A DNA stretch of 64,000 bases, from contig SUZS01000001.1 of assembly GCA_015059785.1 (NCBI GenBank), positions 62,001-126,000 of the forward strand, given 5' to 3'. This document shows, piece after piece, positions 31,402-39,971 of this stretch. The stretch comes from Rikenellaceae bacterium (GTDB lineage: Bacteria > Bacteroidota > Bacteroidia > Bacteroidales > Rikenellaceae). Made by a program: the position numbers and the translations under genes. The first letter of the stretch is position 1, and each line of letters opens with the position of its first letter. Below the pieces are notes generated by a model. It was given only the letters and a program-made list of their open reading frames with translations. It ran no database searches and had not been told where the DNA came from.

Positions 31402-32175
31402 TTATACTGTTATAAGTTCAATACCTGCCTCCTCAATAATCTCAACCATCTCTGGGGATATGTCGGAGTCTGTGATTATCACATCCACCTCATCAATAGA
31501 TGTTATGCGACCGAAGCCGTGGTGTCCGAACTTTGACGAGTCCGCCAGCACGATTGTCTTTGACGATGCAGCCATCATCTTGCGTGAGAGTAGAGTCTCC
31601 TCTATTGTGGAGGTTGTAATTCCGAAGTCGGGGTCAAAGCCGTCCACGCCGAGGAAGAACTTTGAGCAGACCATATCTGAGAGGCTCTCGCACGCACCCT
31701 CGCCACGCGTTGCGAAGGATTTTTTATATACCGTGCCACCGAGTTGTTGCACCTGAATGGTCTCCACCTCGTTAAGAAGAGCAGAGACCTTGAGGAACGG
31801 TGTTACCACATTTATTGTCGGCGACGGAGATAGGGCGTGAATGGCCTCAGCAAGGGCGTATGTTGTAGAGCCTGCCGAAATCATTATTGAGTCACCCTCC
31901 TCTATCATCTGTGCTGCGCGCTGTGCAATACGATACTTCGCCTCGCGGTTGAGTGACGATTTTGTCATCAGGTCGCGGTCGGCAATATGTGGATTTGCAA
32001 GTCGCGCACTTCCGTGCACCTTATAGAGCAACCCTTTGCTCTCAAGAATCTTGACATCCTTGCGGATAGTAACCTTTGTCACACCGAGCTCCTCGGCAAC
32101 ATCTGTGATACGGATAAAGCCGTACTTTTCGAGTTTCTCGAGTATATACTTGTGTCTCTCTGCAATACTTAACAT
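31402..32175 (-). CDS. DeoR/GlpR-family transcriptional regulator
   Basis: A 257-aa DeoR-type repressor. It has an N-terminal winged helix (ITDVAEELGVTKVTIRKDVK) followed by an effector-binding sugar-phosphate sensor domain with the DeoR signatures (ISAGSTTYALAEAI, then FFLGVDGFD and VLADSSKFG). The track start at 32181 is a TTG; ATG 32175 overlaps the PHP-gene stop by one base (TAATG), so the two are coupled. Such regulators usually respond to phosphorylated sugars, which would fit the neighbouring phosphatase. Its targets are unknown. Confidence 0.9.
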   Translation of the reverse strand: MLSIAERHKYILEKLEKYGFIRITDVAEELGVTKVTIRKDVKILESKGLLYKVHGSARLANPHIADRDLMTKSSLNREAKYRIAQRAAQMIEEGDSIMISAGSTTYALAEAIHALSPSPTINVVTPFLKVSALLNEVETIQVQQLGGTVYKKSFATRGEGACESLSDMVCSKFFLGVDGFDPDFGITTSTIEETLLSRKMMAASSKTIVLADSSKFGHHGFGRITSIDEVDVIITDSDISPEMVEIIEEAGIELITV

Positions 32176-33308
32176 TACCAAATCTCCTTTTTAACAGTTT
32201 TACGACCAGCGTAGCAATTTACAAAATCAAGAACTGTACCCTTTGGAATTGTAATTCGGATAGCAGTGCGTGGGCGGAAGAGCACAGGGTTCATTCGCTC
32301 GCCAAACAGGGCGCGGAACTCAATGTCAGAGATATTTGTAATCTGCAATACGCCCTTCTTGTCATCTATAACCTTTACCTCAAGCGAAGCGTCAATGAGT
32401 TGCTCAAGGTACTTGCTATCGCCGGCAAGGGTGTTGTTAAACAGAGCCAACATACGGCCAGCAAAGAGTGCCTCACGCAGAGACTCAAGTGTATACTCCT
32501 TTGCAAACACAAGGGTCATTGGGCGAATCTGGTTGCCATACGCAAATCGCGATGTGTCGTGGATATCTGTATTTGCCATCATTGGCAGGCCGTACTCATC
32601 AAACCAATCAAGCACCTTTGGATACCACTCTGAGCCGTTAAAAAGCTCCACTGCGTGAATTCTACCCTCCTTAATAAGCTGCTTTTGAAGCGGATAGAGA
32701 GTACACTTCTTATCTGGCCAACCCGGATGGTTCCAGAGCATAAAGCAGCCCTGCTCCTCGGCCTTTCTAAAATCATCCATCTCTGTAGGGTTAGGTATGC
32801 GATTGCCATCCTTATCGCGCAACAGCTTACCATTCTCATCTACCTTGTAACGCACTTGCTCAAAGACATTAGGGTCCTTAATAAACAGAGCGTTCATATG
32901 TCCAAAAGGCTTTGTGCGTGTAATTTCTACAGCTGGAACAACCAAAAAACCGAACTTCTTACCCTCCTTTACTGCAAGTTCAATAGGCAGATTGTAGTCC
33001 TTTAGGCGAATACCCTTATTTTTATGTACAGCATTGTGCTCAGACATAGCAATAACATCAAGTCCATCCTGCCAAGCCTCACGCACGCGACCTACAGGCG
33101 AGACTTGTGCATCGGCAAAGACAGTGTGCATATGAAAATCGCACTTCAGAGTCAGATACTCGCCAATGTTAGGGATAGAGATAACTCGGCGCACAGCCTT
33201 CTCAAGCTCATAGCAGACAGTTCTGTCGTCAGAGTTTTCTGGTGGATTTTTAGCATCTACTCTTGCCGCAACGAGGGCAATGGTCAAAATTAAAAAAAAC
33301 TTCTTCAT
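32175..33308 (-). CDS. exported PHP-domain phosphoesterase
   Basis: A 377-aa protein with a signal peptide (KKFFLILTIALVAARVDA) and a PHP metallo-phosphoesterase domain. The first metal ligands are in DFHMHTVFADA, then MSEHNAV, NHPGWPD and NTDIHDTSRF. Exported PHP proteins in Bacteroidetes are mostly uncharacterised. The domain usually cleaves phosphoester bonds with a tri-metal centre. It lies in an operon with a secreted histidine phosphatase and a DeoR regulator, suggesting periplasmic phosphate release from an organic phosphate. Confidence 0.85.
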   Translation of the reverse strand: MKKFFLILTIALVAARVDAKNPPENSDDRTVCYELEKAVRRVISIPNIGEYLTLKCDFHMHTVFADAQVSPVGRVREAWQDGLDVIAMSEHNAVHKNKGIRLKDYNLPIELAVKEGKKFGFLVVPAVEITRTKPFGHMNALFIKDPNVFEQVRYKVDENGKLLRDKDGNRIPNPTEMDDFRKAEEQGCFMLWNHPGWPDKKCTLYPLQKQLIKEGRIHAVELFNGSEWYPKVLDWFDEYGLPMMANTDIHDTSRFAYGNQIRPMTLVFAKEYTLESLREALFAGRMLALFNNTLAGDSKYLEQLIDASLEVKVIDDKKGVLQITNISDIEFRALFGERMNPVLFRPRTAIRITIPKGTVLDFVNCYAGRKTVKKEIW

Positions 33309-33326
33309 AGCGGTATAGTTTTATTA

Positions 33327-34664
33327 TTATTTATCTAACAGTTTCTCAAGCTTGTTGTAGCAGCCAATCTCATACATCTGCGGAATCAGCTCGCGGTAAA
33401 ACTTCAGAACATCCTCCCAGCGGTAGTATGGCGCCATAGAGCCATCTATCTGACTTGGGAAGGCTATCTCCTCCTCATTAAGGAGCATCTTTACAAGAGT
33501 TTCTCCCCTCTTATTGCGATAGAAAATCCACTGTAGGTTGCAGCCCATCGGGATGTTGTAGTCCTGAAAGACCTTCTCTATCTGCTCATAGTCGCTAACC
33601 TCCTCGCTCCAGCCAGGAACACGCATAGTATTTAGCAGACCCATAATATTTCCGTCGTGGCCAAAGCGAAGGTCTACAGCTGCTACCCCCTCGTTTACTC
33701 TACGCTCGGCATCATCGAGAATCTGCTCAAGCAGAGGTGTAGAGACGCCATTGAGGAACTTCTCCTTAATGCCTGAAGGGCCCTTCTCGTGGTAGAATAT
33801 CACATTGACAAGCTTCCACTGCTGGTATAGCTCCTCTGGCGTAAAGATATCCAGAATACTCTCCTCGGTAGGTGTTCCAGGCAGTGAAGTGGCAGTCTTA
33901 AAGAGGTGGAAGACAAAGTCGTGTGGAAAAGGCATACTCTTCACATAGTCTGGCTTAAAGAGGGAGTGGAGCAATCGCGAGATATCTACATTCTCGCGGC
34001 GGTAGCGTCTCCACTGCTGCATCCACTCACAATTTGTGTTGTGGCGGTAGAGGTCGATATACTTTGCTAAACGAGGGTCGTTATCCTTGTAGTAAGGGTT
34101 GAGCCACCTCTGGAACGGCTTTCCGCACTCGTAGTGGATGTCAAGCTTGTTGTCGAGGCGCATAAGCTCATCACAAAAGGCTGTCATACTCATCAGCACA
34201 CGCGGAACAATAGTAGACTTGGTGTCAATATACTCCGCCTTCTTGAAAATCGGCTTGTAGTTTTTGTACATTCGGCGGGCAATCTGTCGCTGCTGCTCCT
34301 GACCCTTGAGAGTAAGCTCGCCACCACGACCATAGGCATCTTTCTTGGCGCGTGTGAGTCGGTCGTAAATCTCTTTGCCATAAGGAGTTAGCTTACCAAA
34401 GTATGCCGCATCCTCAAAGACCTTGTATGCGCGGTCATACTTCTCGTCACGCAGCACATATCGCGAGCCGTGACGGCCATAGTGGCTGATATAGAACGGC
34501 TTATAGCCCTTTGGAACAGGGGTCTGCTCCTTGAACTGAGTAGGATAGAGGCGATATACACCCAGTGCATAACTACTATCTGACAGTATCAGCTCGCGAG
34601 CACTCTGTGCCGAGGCTGAAAATGCCAACGCTATCGCTACTACGGAAATAAAAAATCTTCTCAT
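33327..34664 (-). CDS. exported histidine-type phosphatase (MINPP/phytase-like)
   Basis: A 445-aa histidine acid phosphatase with a signal peptide (FFISVVAIALAFSASAQ). The active-site motif is SHYGRHGSRY (RHGxR) and the distal proton-donor motif is FGHDGNI, an HD rather than HAE ending. The overall length and the RHGSRY form resemble multiple inositol-polyphosphate phosphatases known from Bacteroides, so phytate is a plausible substrate. The track start (34688) is a TTG; the ATG at 34664 begins the signal peptide. Confidence 0.82.
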   Translation of the reverse strand: MRRFFISVVAIALAFSASAQSARELILSDSSYALGVYRLYPTQFKEQTPVPKGYKPFYISHYGRHGSRYVLRDEKYDRAYKVFEDAAYFGKLTPYGKEIYDRLTRAKKDAYGRGGELTLKGQEQQRQIARRMYKNYKPIFKKAEYIDTKSTIVPRVLMSMTAFCDELMRLDNKLDIHYECGKPFQRWLNPYYKDNDPRLAKYIDLYRHNTNCEWMQQWRRYRRENVDISRLLHSLFKPDYVKSMPFPHDFVFHLFKTATSLPGTPTEESILDIFTPEELYQQWKLVNVIFYHEKGPSGIKEKFLNGVSTPLLEQILDDAERRVNEGVAAVDLRFGHDGNIMGLLNTMRVPGWSEEVSDYEQIEKVFQDYNIPMGCNLQWIFYRNKRGETLVKMLLNEEEIAFPSQIDGSMAPYYRWEDVLKFYRELIPQMYEIGCYNKLEKLLDK

Positions 34665-34694
34665 ATAGTGTTCAGTTTTTAGGTTCAAATCTTT

Positions 34695-37580
34695 TTAGTG
34701 AGCCTCAAGCCAGTTTTTCCCCACGCCAATATCTACCACGAGCGGTATAGAGAGTTTTGCCGCGCCCTCCATCTGCTCACGCACGATGCTTTCTACAACC
34801 TCGCGCTCGGCAGGCACAAGGTCTACAACAATTTCGTCGTGCACCTGAAGGATAAGTTTTGAGCGAATGCCCTGCTCCTTAAAGGCGCGGTAGACACCCA
34901 CCATAGCAATCTTCATAATGTCGGCAGCACTACCCTGTATCGGTGCGTTGATAGCATTTCTCTCAGCAAGGGCACGGGTATTTGCATTGCGAGAGTCGAT
35001 ACCCTCAAGATATCTGCGGCGGGCAAATATAGTCTCTACCCAACCACTCTGCACAGCACCAGCAATTGTCCTCTCCATATACTGCTTAACCTTCGGATAT
35101 GATGCAAAGTATCCATCAATCAGTGCTTTAGCCTCCGAGCGAGGTATATCAAGTCGCTGCGCAAGACCAAATGGAGATATGCCGTAGATAATGCCGAAGT
35201 TGGCCGTCTTGGCGCGCCTACGCTCCTCTGTTGTTACCTCGTCTATCGCTTTGCCGAAAATCTTAGCTGCCGTAGCGGCGTGGATATCCTCGCCATTGCG
35301 GAACGCCTCACACAGTAACTCATCGCCACTTAGGTGCGCCATCAGTCTGAGCTCCACCTGCGAGTAATCTGCCGAGAGCAACAGCCCATCCTCTCGCGAA
35401 GGGATAAATGCCTCGCGAATAGGACGACCGATAGCATCTCGCACTGGAATATTCTGCAAGTTAGGGTTAGAGGAGGAGAGTCTACCTGTTGCCGTAACTG
35501 CCTGATTATACGATGTATGAATATGTCCCGTTACTGGATTTACCAACTCTGGCAGTGCATCAATATATGTAGAGAGCAGCTTTTTCACACCTCGATACTC
35601 AAGTATCACTCGTACAATCTCATGCTCAGCAGCAAAGCCCTTAAGGTACTCCTCATCTGTGCAGAACTGCTTTGTCTTTGTCATCTTCGGCTTGTCAGCA
35701 ATGCGCATCTTGGCAAAGAGCAGCTCGCCAATCTGACGGCCCGAATTTACATTCAGCCCCGGGGTGTCGGCCATCTGACATATGCGCTGTTCAAGCTCAC
35801 GCAACTGCATCGTTAGCGTTGCCGAGTAGCCCCTAAGTCGCTGACTATCAATCTTCACGCCGTTCCACTCCATATCGGCGAGCACGGCAATCATCGGCTC
35901 CTCAATATCGTGATAGAGGCGCATAAGTGACTGGCTTTCAACCATTTCTCGCAGAACATAGTATAGTTGCAGCGTGATATCCGCATCCTCACATCCATAC
36001 TCAGATATAGGTTGCAGACCCACCATATCCATAGTCATCTGCTCGCGGCCCTTGCCAATAAGGGTCTGTATTGATATTGGCGAGTAGTTTAGATACCTCT
36101 CCGAGAGCGCATCCATATTATGTCGTGCCTCTGGGTCAAGCAGATAGTGCAGAAGCATCGTATCCCACTTCTCGCCACGCACCTCAATGCCCAATGTCCG
36201 CAGGAAAAGTATGTCAAACTTCATATTCTGACCCACCTTGGCAATCTTCTCACTCTCAAAGAGTGGGCGCAGAACAGCTGCATAACTACTCTCAAGACTA
36301 TTTCTGTCAGTGCCAACAGTAAAAGGTATATACCACGCCTTGTGCGGCTCAATGGCCAGCGAGATGCCCACAATGCGGCTCGTGAATATATCCAAACCAG
36401 AGGTCTCAATATCAAAGCATACTACACTACTGCCCATACATATATCTACAACCTTGCGGAGCTCACACTCACTCATAACGGTTGTATAGCTGTGCTCTAC
36501 GGTGGCAATAGTTGCAAAACCATCTTGCTCAACTACAGTAGCCTCTGCCGGCGTCTCAACACTCGGCTCGGTAGGCACTATAGGGTTGTCAAACATATCA
36601 AAGAGTGTCCCCTGACCCTCCATAGCCTTACGGCGTGCAGCACCAGCCTTCATTCGTGCCATATTGGCAAGCTGTGTCTGCTCCGCCTGTCGAGGCAGCG
36701 ATGTATCCTCAACGGGACCCATATTCTGCACATCGTTCAGGAAGACCTTGAAGTCAAGCTCCGTAAAGAGTGACTTGAGCATATCAATCTTCGGACAGCA
36801 GACCGTAAGTGCCGCCTCATTAAACTCTATCGGCACATCAAGGGCAATCTTTGTAAGGGCCTTTGAGAGTCTAAGCTGCTCTATGCTGGCGGCGATATTT
36901 GCACCCGCACGACCCGTTATCTGGTCTACATTGGCAATTATTGACTCTACATCGCCCCACCTCTGCACAAGCTTACAAGCACCCTTCTCGCCTATGCCCG
37001 CCACACCCGGAATATTATCCGAAGCATCGCCCCACAGGGCAAGAATGTCGCTCACGAGCATCGGGTCGTCGATGCCGTATTTATCCTTAATTGCCTGACT
37101 GTCAATAATCTCTATCTGGTCGCCCTTCTGCTTGTATATCTTACGATTTTGCCCAACAAGCTGTCCATAGTCCTTATCTGGCGTAACCATATAGACCTCA
37201 TAGCCCGCCTCTGCACCCTTAAAGGCGAGAGTGCCGATAACATCGTCAGCCTCGTAACCCTCAACCTCAAGGATAGGTACGCACATAGCCTCCACAATGC
37301 GCTTTACATAAGGCACTGACCGGAGTATATCCTCTGGTGTCTCGGGGCGATTGGCCTTGTACTGCTCAAACATCTCGCGGCGGAACGAGCCCCCCGCAGG
37401 GTCAAAGGCCACGCCAAGCAGGTCGGGCTTCTCGCGCTTCTGGATATCCCTCAGAAACTTCGTAAAGCCAAAAACTATAGATGTGTTCATCCCCGCACGA
37501 TTACGCATCGGACGACCGTAAAAGGCGTAATAGTACTTGAATATCAGCGCATAAGCGTCTATAAGGAATAGTTTTTTCAT
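34695..37580 (-). CDS. polA: DNA polymerase I
   Basis: A 961-aa family A polymerase for Okazaki-fragment maturation and repair. The N-terminal 5'-3' nuclease domain (LFLIDAYALIFKYYYAF) is followed by a 3'-5' exonuclease domain with an intact CFDIETSGLD motif, so proofreading is likely, and then the polymerase domain (motif A DYSQVELRLMAHLSGD, motif B FGIIYGISPFGLAQ, motif C LQVHDEIVVD). The ATG at 37580 is preferred over the TTG start of the track. It begins 6 bp after queD. Confidence 0.96.
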   Translation of the reverse strand: MKKLFLIDAYALIFKYYYAFYGRPMRNRAGMNTSIVFGFTKFLRDIQKREKPDLLGVAFDPAGGSFRREMFEQYKANRPETPEDILRSVPYVKRIVEAMCVPILEVEGYEADDVIGTLAFKGAEAGYEVYMVTPDKDYGQLVGQNRKIYKQKGDQIEIIDSQAIKDKYGIDDPMLVSDILALWGDASDNIPGVAGIGEKGACKLVQRWGDVESIIANVDQITGRAGANIAASIEQLRLSKALTKIALDVPIEFNEAALTVCCPKIDMLKSLFTELDFKVFLNDVQNMGPVEDTSLPRQAEQTQLANMARMKAGAARRKAMEGQGTLFDMFDNPIVPTEPSVETPAEATVVEQDGFATIATVEHSYTTVMSECELRKVVDICMGSSVVCFDIETSGLDIFTSRIVGISLAIEPHKAWYIPFTVGTDRNSLESSYAAVLRPLFESEKIAKVGQNMKFDILFLRTLGIEVRGEKWDTMLLHYLLDPEARHNMDALSERYLNYSPISIQTLIGKGREQMTMDMVGLQPISEYGCEDADITLQLYYVLREMVESQSLMRLYHDIEEPMIAVLADMEWNGVKIDSQRLRGYSATLTMQLRELEQRICQMADTPGLNVNSGRQIGELLFAKMRIADKPKMTKTKQFCTDEEYLKGFAAEHEIVRVILEYRGVKKLLSTYIDALPELVNPVTGHIHTSYNQAVTATGRLSSSNPNLQNIPVRDAIGRPIREAFIPSREDGLLLSADYSQVELRLMAHLSGDELLCEAFRNGEDIHAATAAKIFGKAIDEVTTEERRRAKTANFGIIYGISPFGLAQRLDIPRSEAKALIDGYFASYPKVKQYMERTIAGAVQSGWVETIFARRRYLEGIDSRNANTRALAERNAINAPIQGSAADIMKIAMVGVYRAFKEQGIRSKLILQVHDEIVVDLVPAEREVVESIVREQMEGAAKLSIPLVVDIGVGKNWLEAH

Positions 37581-37586
37581 CAGCAA

Positions 37587-38030
37587 TTAGTTTTCATCGT
37601 TGTACCACTCGGCATAGGAAGTGGCTGTCTCGTGCAGGCGTAGGCTGTGCAGCGTAACGCCCGCGGGCAGTGCCGCCTTAAGGCGAGCGGCGAAGTCCAC
37701 AAGCATATTCTCGCAAGTAGGCTGATAATCCACCAGTATCACATTTGTAAACTGGCTCTGCATTGCCTCCGCCAGAGCCTCAGCCTCTGCTGTGCGGCGC
37801 ATAACAAAGGAGTGGTCCAGGCGGTCGGTAATCTCACGGGCCACAATAGCCTTCAACTCACCAAAGTCCATAACCATACCGAGCTTTGGACTTGTCGGGT
37901 CAGTAACTGGCTCGCCTTTGATAGTGACAAAGAGGCGATAGGAGTGGCCGTGAATCTCGCGGCACTTGCCATCATACCCCCATAGCGCGTGGGCAGACTC
38001 AAACGAGAACTCTTTGGTAAGGCGAATCAT
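37587..38030 (-). CDS. queD: 6-carboxy-5,6,7,8-tetrahydropterin synthase (QueD/PTPS family)
   Basis: A 147-aa pterin synthase. The zinc ligands are in SFESAHAL and HGHSYRL, and the catalytic Cys is in KCREIHGHS. In bacteria this family usually acts in queuosine biosynthesis, making 6-carboxytetrahydropterin from dihydroneopterin triphosphate. A pyruvoyl-tetrahydropterin synthase role cannot be excluded from sequence. No other que genes are nearby. It overlaps the Lrp-type regulator by 4 nt. Confidence 0.88.
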   Translation of the reverse strand: MIRLTKEFSFESAHALWGYDGKCREIHGHSYRLFVTIKGEPVTDPTSPKLGMVMDFGELKAIVAREITDRLDHSFVMRRTAEAEALAEAMQSQFTNVILVDYQPTCENMLVDFAARLKAALPAGVTLHSLRLHETATSYAEWYNDEN

Positions 38031-38518
38031 CGGTGTGGCAGTTTATCAAGGTAGTCAATATAGGGCTCACGCTGAAATGCCTCATTGAGCGAGATATATG
38101 TCTGGGTGTTGCTAATACCCTGAACACGCAGAATACCGTCAAAGATTGTACGCATAAGGTGCTCGTTATCAACGCAGTAGAGCTTAAGCATAGCGTTGTA
38201 AGTACCCGTAATAAAGTGGCACTCAACAACCTCTGGGATATTTTTAATCTTCTCTGCCACGGCCGTACTCATAATTGGGTCCTGAATGCGGATGCTGATA
38301 AAGGCACACACATCAAAACCGAGCATCTTTGGGTTGACCATCATTCGGCTACCCATAATTACGCCCCACTCCTCAAGTTTCTTTATGCGCTGGTGTATTG
38401 CCGCACCTGAAATACCACACTCGCGGGCAATCTCAAGATACGGCATACGCGCATTCTTGACAAGGAACTTCAGTATCTTGCGATCAGTCGCATCTAATAT
38501 TACTTTATGGTTGCTCAT
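38027..38518 (-). CDS. Lrp/AsnC-family transcriptional regulator
   Basis: A 163-aa feast/famine regulator with an N-terminal HTH (YLEIARECGISGAAIHQRIKK) and a C-terminal AsnC/RAM domain. These proteins assemble into octamers and usually sense amino acids. It follows kbl (glycine/threonine metabolism) by 16 bp, so it may control threonine or glycine catabolism. Confidence 0.92.
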   Translation of the reverse strand: MSNHKVILDATDRKILKFLVKNARMPYLEIARECGISGAAIHQRIKKLEEWGVIMGSRMMVNPKMLGFDVCAFISIRIQDPIMSTAVAEKIKNIPEVVECHFITGTYNAMLKLYCVDNEHLMRTIFDGILRVQGISNTQTYISLNEAFQREPYIDYLDKLPHR

Positions 38519-38534
38519 CTCCTAAAAATCTCTA

Positions 38535-39722
38535 TTACTTTAACACTCCTAATTCCTTACCTACCTCCACAAAGGCATCTACGCAACGCTGAAGCTGCTC
38601 TACTGTATGACCCGCAGAGACCTGCACACGGATGCGCGCCAGACCCTTTGGCACTACTGGATAGTAGAAGCCAGTAACAAACACACCGCGCTGCTGAAGT
38701 GCCGCGGCAAACTCCTGCGACAGCTTTGCATCGTAGAGCATAACTGCGCAGATAGCCGAGTCTGTAGGCTTAATGTCAAAGCCTGCCTCAATCATCTTTG
38801 TACGGAAGTACTCAACATTTGCAACAAGGCGGTCGTGGTGCTCATTGCTCTGTTCCAACATCTTAAACAGCTCAATACCCGCGCCAACAACTGCTGGTGG
38901 CAGAGAGTTTGAGAATAGGTATGGGCGAGAACGCTGACGAAGCATATCAATAATCTCCTTACGGCCAGTAGTAAATCCACCCACAGCACCACCAAAGGCC
39001 TTGCCAAGTGTGCCAGTAATAATATCCACCTCGCCACGAAGGTTATACAGCTCTGTAATACCGCGACCTGTAGCACCCAAAACACCTGCCGAGTGACACT
39101 CGTCTACCATCACAAGGGCATTGTACTGCTTTGCAAGCTCGCAGATACGGTCCAACGGAGCGGCATTGCCATCCATCGAAAAGACTCCGTCTGTACAGAT
39201 AATTCTAAATCGTTGAGCCTGTGCGCGCTTCAGACAATCCTCCAGCGACTCCATATCTGCATTTGCATAGCGATATCTTACAGCCTTACAAAGACGAACA
39301 CCGTCAATAATTGATGCGTGGTTCAGCGCATCAGAGATAATAGCATCCTGCTCAGTAAACAGAGGCTCAAAAACACCTCCATTTGCATCAAAGCAAGCTG
39401 CATAGAGAATTGTATCCTCAGTGCCGAAGTAGTCAGCAATAGCCTTCTCAAGCTGCTTGTGAATATCCTGACAACCACAGATAAAGCGGACTGATGACAT
39501 TCCATATCCACGGCTATCCATAGCACTCTTGGCCGCCTCAATAAGGCGTGGATTGTCAGAGAGTCCCAAATAATTGTTAGCACAGAAGTTTAGACAAGGC
39601 TTGCCCGCAACCTCAATCTCAGCACTCTGTGGAGAGCAGATTACTCGCTCGGTCTTATATAGACCGGCATCCTTAATACTCTGAAGTTCTTGCTCCAGAA
39701 ACTCTTTGAAATTTCCGTACAT
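38535..39722 (-). CDS. kbl: glycine C-acetyltransferase (2-amino-3-ketobutyrate CoA ligase)
   Basis: A PLP-dependent alpha-oxoamine synthase (395 aa) that converts 2-amino-3-oxobutyrate and CoA to glycine and acetyl-CoA. The PLP lysine lies in GTLGKAFGG; MVDECHSAGVLG and FCANNYLGLS are family motifs. The usual partner threonine 3-dehydrogenase (tdh) is not adjacent. It is the first gene of an eight-gene leftward operon with a clear promoter. Confidence 0.93.
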   Translation of the reverse strand: MYGNFKEFLEQELQSIKDAGLYKTERVICSPQSAEIEVAGKPCLNFCANNYLGLSDNPRLIEAAKSAMDSRGYGMSSVRFICGCQDIHKQLEKAIADYFGTEDTILYAACFDANGGVFEPLFTEQDAIISDALNHASIIDGVRLCKAVRYRYANADMESLEDCLKRAQAQRFRIICTDGVFSMDGNAAPLDRICELAKQYNALVMVDECHSAGVLGATGRGITELYNLRGEVDIITGTLGKAFGGAVGGFTTGRKEIIDMLRQRSRPYLFSNSLPPAVVGAGIELFKMLEQSNEHHDRLVANVEYFRTKMIEAGFDIKPTDSAICAVMLYDAKLSQEFAAALQQRGVFVTGFYYPVVPKGLARIRVQVSAGHTVEQLQRCVDAFVEVGKELGVLK

Positions 39723-39816
39723 AGTTGTAGTTATTTATAGTTATATTATACTGATTTTCACAACATTACACACAAATTTACGGGCAAAAGATTACAAATT
39801 CAAACTTTTGCCTACG

Positions 39817-39848
39817 CAAAGATAACATTTTTGCACTATTTTTTACAA
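39817..39848 (-). promoter_or_regulatory. promoter of the kbl operon
   Basis: On the minus strand TATCTTTG (39817-39824) is preceded by TTG (39846-39848) with a 21-bp spacer, a good Bacteroidetes promoter, 94 bp before the kbl ATG. Confidence 0.65.
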
Positions 39849-39935
39849 TAAACTAGCATTTTTTCGCACTTCTGCTTACGATTTTTCACTATGCAGAATT
39901 TTTGCTTAAAATTATACATTATTGAATATTTTTTA

Positions 39936-39943
39936 TACCTTTG
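39936..39943 (+). promoter_or_regulatory. -7 box of the sppA promoter
   Basis: TACCTTTG matches TAnnTTTG, 28 bp before the sppA ATG. No TTG at ideal spacing is evident. Confidence 0.55.
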
Positions 39944-39971
39944 TTCTATAAACAACTAAATATATTAAGGT

